This document shows positions 59,691-64,000 of a stretch of 64,000 nt of DNA, piece by piece. Within the stretch, counting starts at the first letter, position 1. Each line of letters starts with the position of its first letter. Location of the stretch: positions 99,041,001-99,105,000 of the forward strand of contig CM032228.1 in assembly GCA_019009955.1 (NCBI GenBank), read 5' to 3'. The notes beneath the pieces are model-generated. The model searched no databases and was not told the DNA's origin. It saw nothing but the letters and a program-made list of their open reading frames with translations. Origin of the DNA: Riptortus pedestris. Its lineage: Eukaryota > Arthropoda > Insecta > Hemiptera > Alydidae. The translations under genes were made by a program, and so were the position numbers.

Positions 59691-60674
59691 TAAGTTAATT
59701 TAAGGTTAACATTAAGATTTTACACTATGTAATGAAAACATTCCTACAAACAACTTAAAGATTCAAAGTCTAAAAATGTAATTGGTAAATCCTATTTAAT
59801 ATTATTTTATTATTGATCATGAGAGTGAAAGGGTGAAATGAATAAAAGAATGAATAAAATGTCTGGCTGATGAAGGTTACTAGTTCCCCTGATTATGTAC
59901 AGCCGAATTCCCTGACCATTTATTAATATTCTGCCACCATTCGGGGCTTCGTTTGCCCTAATCTCATCGCCTCCCCCACCACTTCAGCCAATGCCCTCTA
60001 AATCACCTCCCAGCTCCACTTTTTCTCCCTTTATTTCTATTATTTTTCTTACTCAGCTCAATCGACAAGCCGATTTAAAATTCAAAGCTATTCTCTTTTA
60101 TTTGCTGCTATGATTAGATGAATATTAGGATTCAAAGCGGAGCAAAAGAAAAATAAAGCTTAATAAATATTTGAATAATCCTAGTGCCTACTTAGGAAAA
60201 TGAAAACTAGACTCTAAGAAACTGTTTAAAATAACTCTAAAAGAATAATTTGCTTCCCGGAAAAAATTGTTCCTTCATTCTTGAATTACTTAAACATTCC
60301 ACGAAACTTGCATTGGAGTTTTATGAGATTTTCCTCCAGTAAACCGTCACTTATACTCGTCGGATTTTCACTTTGAGTGACTGAGCGACTAAACAATTAA
60401 TATCCAACTTCCTAACTCTCAATTCCTGTTGATACTTTCTTCTTCGAGAAAACATGAAATTGATGGCTTCATGAGATAAACAAAAATGATTCTTGCGTGG
60501 GAAGTTTATGTTTTACGAAGGAAACCCTGTTTAAGAATTTACCCTCGACGCCCATAAACACCTGTAGGTGCTTGATTTTTAAATGAGACTTACAACATTA
60601 CAACCCCTTATTTTATCCATTTTAGAGATCACTGTGGATTAAGGTTACACAAATAAGGCTAACAAATAATTGAT
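59691..60674. other. Unassigned, mostly non-repetitive DNA
   Basis: 59880-60060 is GC-richer (TTCGGGGCTTCGTTTGCCCT, CCTCCCCCACCACTTCAGCC). No gene recognised. Confidence 0.45.
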
Positions 60675-60898
60675 GGGGCTGAGGTTAGCGATGTGAGTTA
60701 AGGCGTTCATCTTAATATCACATGCTAAACCTAAAGTGGCCAGTTCAATTGCCGCCTGGGCAATAGGAATTTATTAACATACTCATTAAACAAAATTCTT
60801 ATTCCCGCCCTGGCAAGAAAAGGGTGTTAACCAGTTGATATCCCGTCCCAATTAGCTGTAGTAGCAGAAACTGGACGTTGATGAATAACAATAATTAA
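60675..60898 (+). mobile_element. tRNA-derived SINE, full length, diverged
   Basis: GGGGCTGAGGTTAGCGATGT, AGTTCAATTGCCGCCTGGGC as a mutated box B, body with AAGAAAAGGGTGTTAACCAG, and tail GTTGATGAATAACAATAATT. Confidence 0.78.
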
Positions 60899-60929
60899 TT
60901 TCAACCTGTATGTTGGATCATGAACCAAT

Positions 60930-61107
60930 CTTATCGCATTTAGGATTTCCTAAATTTAATAAATATTGTATTTATTTTATTTTTTGATAAAAAACTGTTA
61001 TTTTATTACGATTCCATGTAAACTCGTGTTTTTGAAGAACATGGTTATTCCAATAAAAATATATTTTGAAGCTGAGTGATGCATAACATTCTAGTTTTAA
61101 AATTATA
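60930..61107 (+). repeat. Direct repeat, copy 1
   Basis: CTTATCGCATTTAGGATTTC, AATATTGTATTTATTTTATT, ATTACGATTCCATGTAAACT and TTTTGAAGCTGAGTGATGCA. Copy 2 is at 61348-61518 with point changes and small indels. The origin is unknown. Confidence 0.85.
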
Positions 61108-61347
61108 ACCAGCATGTCAGGTCATTTCTATAATAAACAAGATTTTGACTCACTTTAGTTCTTGAAGCAAAGTTTTGACTATTTTGCAATGACTGTCTTT
61201 ATGATTGTGTTTAATATTTTACGTTTATCAATTGCCAATATATGAGTTAATTTGACAAAGATATGAGTTCAAAATAAGAGTACACCTTAGCGTCTGAGAA
61301 CGAACCCAACTTATCTATCTAACGGCAATATATTTCTGTTTATATCC

Positions 61348-61518
61348 TTATCGCATTTAGGTTTTCCTAAATTTAGTAAATATTGTATTTATTTTAGTTT
61401 TTGATAAAAACTGTTGTTGTATTACGATTCCATGTAAACTTGTGTTTTTGAAGAATAAACCTTCCAATAAGAATATATTTTGAAGCTGAGTGATGCATAA
61501 TATTATAGTTTAAAAATT
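61348..61518 (+). repeat. Direct repeat, copy 2
   Basis: Same blocks as copy 1 (CTTATCGCATTTAGGTTTTC, ATTACGATTCCATGTAAACT, TTTTGAAGCTGAGTGATGCA), 418 bp downstream. The intervening 240 bp differ, so this is a segmental tandem duplication or two insertions of one element. Confidence 0.85.
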
Positions 61519-62199
61519 ATGTAAGCAGACTGAAAATGTAGATCCTGGAACTTCCATAAAAATATATTCCTAAAGAGTGGTTTCACACCAGATGATCTAA
61601 AAGAAATTATACTAGAAGTGACGCTTAGAAAGATGTTTCTAATAACAGTAATGTGTATACAGCAGATGAAGCTCTTTTCAATGAGTGGGAAATGGCGATT
61701 GACAGGAACAGTTGTCTTATTTCTTTGACTCTACGAAAAGTTGGGTGGGTTTGTATGAGAAAAGACGGACTTGCGCGAGACTCCACAAATTAGAAGACAT
61801 TAATGTTGTGTATTACTCATAAAAACAACAAGAAAAGTTTGTGTAGTATGAGCCTAATTCCTTCATCCTACTTGAAAAATTATATAAACAAGTTCTATAT
61901 TCTGTAATTAAATGTATAAATAAACAAGAATCCTGTAGTTATTTAAAAACAAAACTTTGTTTAAATTATTATTGGATTTCGTTTTGTATTCACAATGATA
62001 TCTTCAGCATTCAGGCGGAATTTTCTCCTCAAATATTAATTGAATGCAATAATTAATAATTAAATTATTTTCATAAATATATAAAAAGGTATAAGGTAAA
62101 AGAAGTTAGAAAATAATTGTTACTAAAATATGGTGTTGAGGAACTCTTCCAATAGAATATTTATTGAAGAATACGTGGCAGTATAAGTAGTGAAAAAAT
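61519..62199. other. Unassigned DNA
   Basis: No gene or repeat recognised. Confidence 0.55.
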
Positions 62200-62773
62200 T
62201 CCGTCACGTAGGGGCTGCTTAAAATAAACAGATCCCCAGATGCGAATGTTTATAATAGATAAATCTACATACTGGTAACACCACCGTGAGTATTAAGTGC
62301 ATAAAGAGAAACGGTAATGAGAAATCTTTCAGTCATTTTATAAGTTAAAAATCACTACAACGGAAAGCGTCTGAATTGTAAACAGCGATTATCTCAATCG
62401 CTCATATTTTATTAATCCAAGAACAAAAGAAGTTCTATGAAAACAATATTTCGTGTTTAACCTGGTAATTAAGTGGTTATCATATGACATGAGTAGGAGT
62501 GGGTTTACAAAAGGCGGAAAACTATTAAATCTCGGTTAATATTAATGATACAGAAAATATGTATATAACAACATTTATAGATCATTTGCTTTCTAATATG
62601 ATTGGTTCTATACACTTTCGATCCGAAGTATAGTGACAGAGATATTTTGAATTTTCGAAGGGGGGGGGCCTTCCGAAGGTCCGATTTCAGCCTTCTTTTT
62701 TTTTACTTAAAACGATTAAATAATAAGTTTGGTAACGAACAAAAAAAAATTGCGTCCGCTAGAGCGTTAACAG

Positions 62774-62823
<50 letters not shown>

Positions 62824-62938
62824 ATATATAACATTTTGAACGGACCTCATGGTCGTCCTCTTTTGTGTAGGATGGATAGAGAAATTTTTCGAAAATCGCG
62901 CCATGAGTACGACTTCAATAGCTGATTTCCCTTAAGGC
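62200..62938 (+). mobile_element. HINE-A copy, near full length
   Basis: 5' TCCGTCACGTAGGGGCTGCT, then interior blocks including GTCCGATTTCAGCC and GCGTCCGCTAGAGCGTTAAC. A large (TA)n tract spans about 62778-62830, and the 3' part reads ATAGCTGATTTCCCTTAAGG. The last half of the palindrome and the CTAA end are missing. Confidence 0.75.
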
Positions 62939-64000
62939 CAATATAGGCATATTTTCTTGACTACTTGATTACATGCTGAGCCAAAGAGTGATCCATGTGT
63001 AGAGCTCCGTCTGCAGGGTTTGGTGAAGTATATGGACCATATTTTGGGTCAACTATTGAGGTAGATAAGAGGGAGAAGGTGTCCCTTTTGACCAGTCGGC
63101 CGGCAAGAGAGTGGGGGTAACCCACGGCTCACTTGGCAGATTGATCCTCTCCCTATTGCTGCAAGGCGCATTACCCTTACTCAAATGCCTCTAGACCCTA
63201 CCGGCTACCAATTAATACCAGCTGGATGTAAAAAAAAAATCTTTCTAAGTAGGCCATTATGTAAGGCATCGTAATAGGGACCTTGAAATCCACGTTTATT
63301 ATTTGTGTTCCTATTGGACGGAATTGGCATTTCATATATTTATTATATTGCTTAGAGCAATAACAGTTCCATACAAAATGAAGAGAAATAGCCCTACCAT
63401 GTGAAGAAATAAAAGTCTATCAATTGAGATACTTCAAGTTAAGGACCTGAAGAAGAAATGACTGGTCTAACTAACTGCCAGCTTCAGCCTGCTGGCTTTA
63501 AACAAGGAAGCTACTAGCTGTATTATAGGCTTGGTGGTAAGCTCCAAGAATGCAGGCGATGAGGGAGGCTAGATTCCTGGACTTGCGGGAATTCTGATAA
63601 TCCAAGTAGACTTTTATCTATTTATTTATATATTTAAAAAAACAAAAACGCAGTAAGTGTATGTGTGATAAATTGATTTTAAGTACTTGCAAAAAAAAAA
63701 AAAAATACATACATTAAAAGCAAAAGTCATTTAATTGTAATATTGGCTAATTATAATGCCAGTTGAAAATATGTACTTGTAAGGGAGAAAATATATGTTT
63801 ATGTAATATAATATATAATGGAAAAGTGTATATACCATTATTATATAGGATATGTAAGTATATTACGAGTATTAAAAAGCGTACAATAATTATTAATTAT
63901 TGGCCAAATATAAAGGCAGTTAAAAATGTTAAGCCAGAAGTAAGAAGAGTAAATAGGTACAACGTAACTCGTGTTACTAGCACACATCTTTAAGTAAATA
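62939..64000. other. Unassigned DNA
   Basis: 63000-63240 is GC-richer (CCAGTCGGCCGGCAAGAGAG, GGGGGTAACCCACGGCTCAC). The open frame at 63763-63993 is low-complexity AT-rich translation. Nothing recognised. Confidence 0.5.

Overview
This window looks like AT-rich nuclear DNA of an animal, most likely an arthropod and probably an insect. No operons, ribosome binding sites or long open reading frames are visible. Instead there are abundant (TA)n microsatellites, tRNA-derived SINEs, Helitrons, Penelope-like elements, solo LTRs and one short exon with clean splice sites. I cannot name the species. The exon (53581-53741, minus strand) reads as the start of the first immunoglobulin domain of a Dpr-family neuronal cell-surface protein. 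Since dpr-type genes often carry very large introns, the simplest reading is that much or all of the window is intron and flank of this one gene, filled with transposons.

Layout. 1-5.7 kb: a degraded SINE, the C-terminal tail of a LINE reverse transcriptase (minus strand) and a long compound (TG)n(AG)n microsatellite. 5.7-16.5 kb: four copies of a Helentron-like non-autonomous element (called HINE-A here). One abuts the 3' end of a Penelope-like element with a GIY-YIG endonuclease; another is split by a canonical 2.35-kb Helitron carrying a broken Pif1-type helicase. 16.5-26.3 kb: mostly unrecognised DNA with a second Penelope-like remnant and several SINEs. 26.3-27.6 kb: an LTR fragment expanded into a 28-bp minisatellite and cut by another HINE-A copy. 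31.8-32.4 kb: a 223-bp-arm inverted repeat. 32.6-41.7 kb: SINEs and a solo LTR. 42.2-48.9 kb: a HINE-A cluster, a second solo LTR with duplicated target site, and a 29-bp minisatellite grown inside HINE-A. 50.7-51.2 kb: a long-TIR DNA transposon remnant. 53.6 kb: the dpr-like exon. 54.3-64 kb: more HINE-A, SINEs, microsatellites and local duplications.

The elements record a sequence of events. HINE-A copies inserted, then a Helitron landed in one. An LTR repeat expanded and was interrupted by HINE-A. Two minisatellites arose from element-internal sequence. Only the dpr-like exon looks like a functional host gene part. I see no convincing new protein-coding system. The most distinctive items are the HINE-A family, the tRNA-SINE family, the large palindrome and the two element-born minisatellites.
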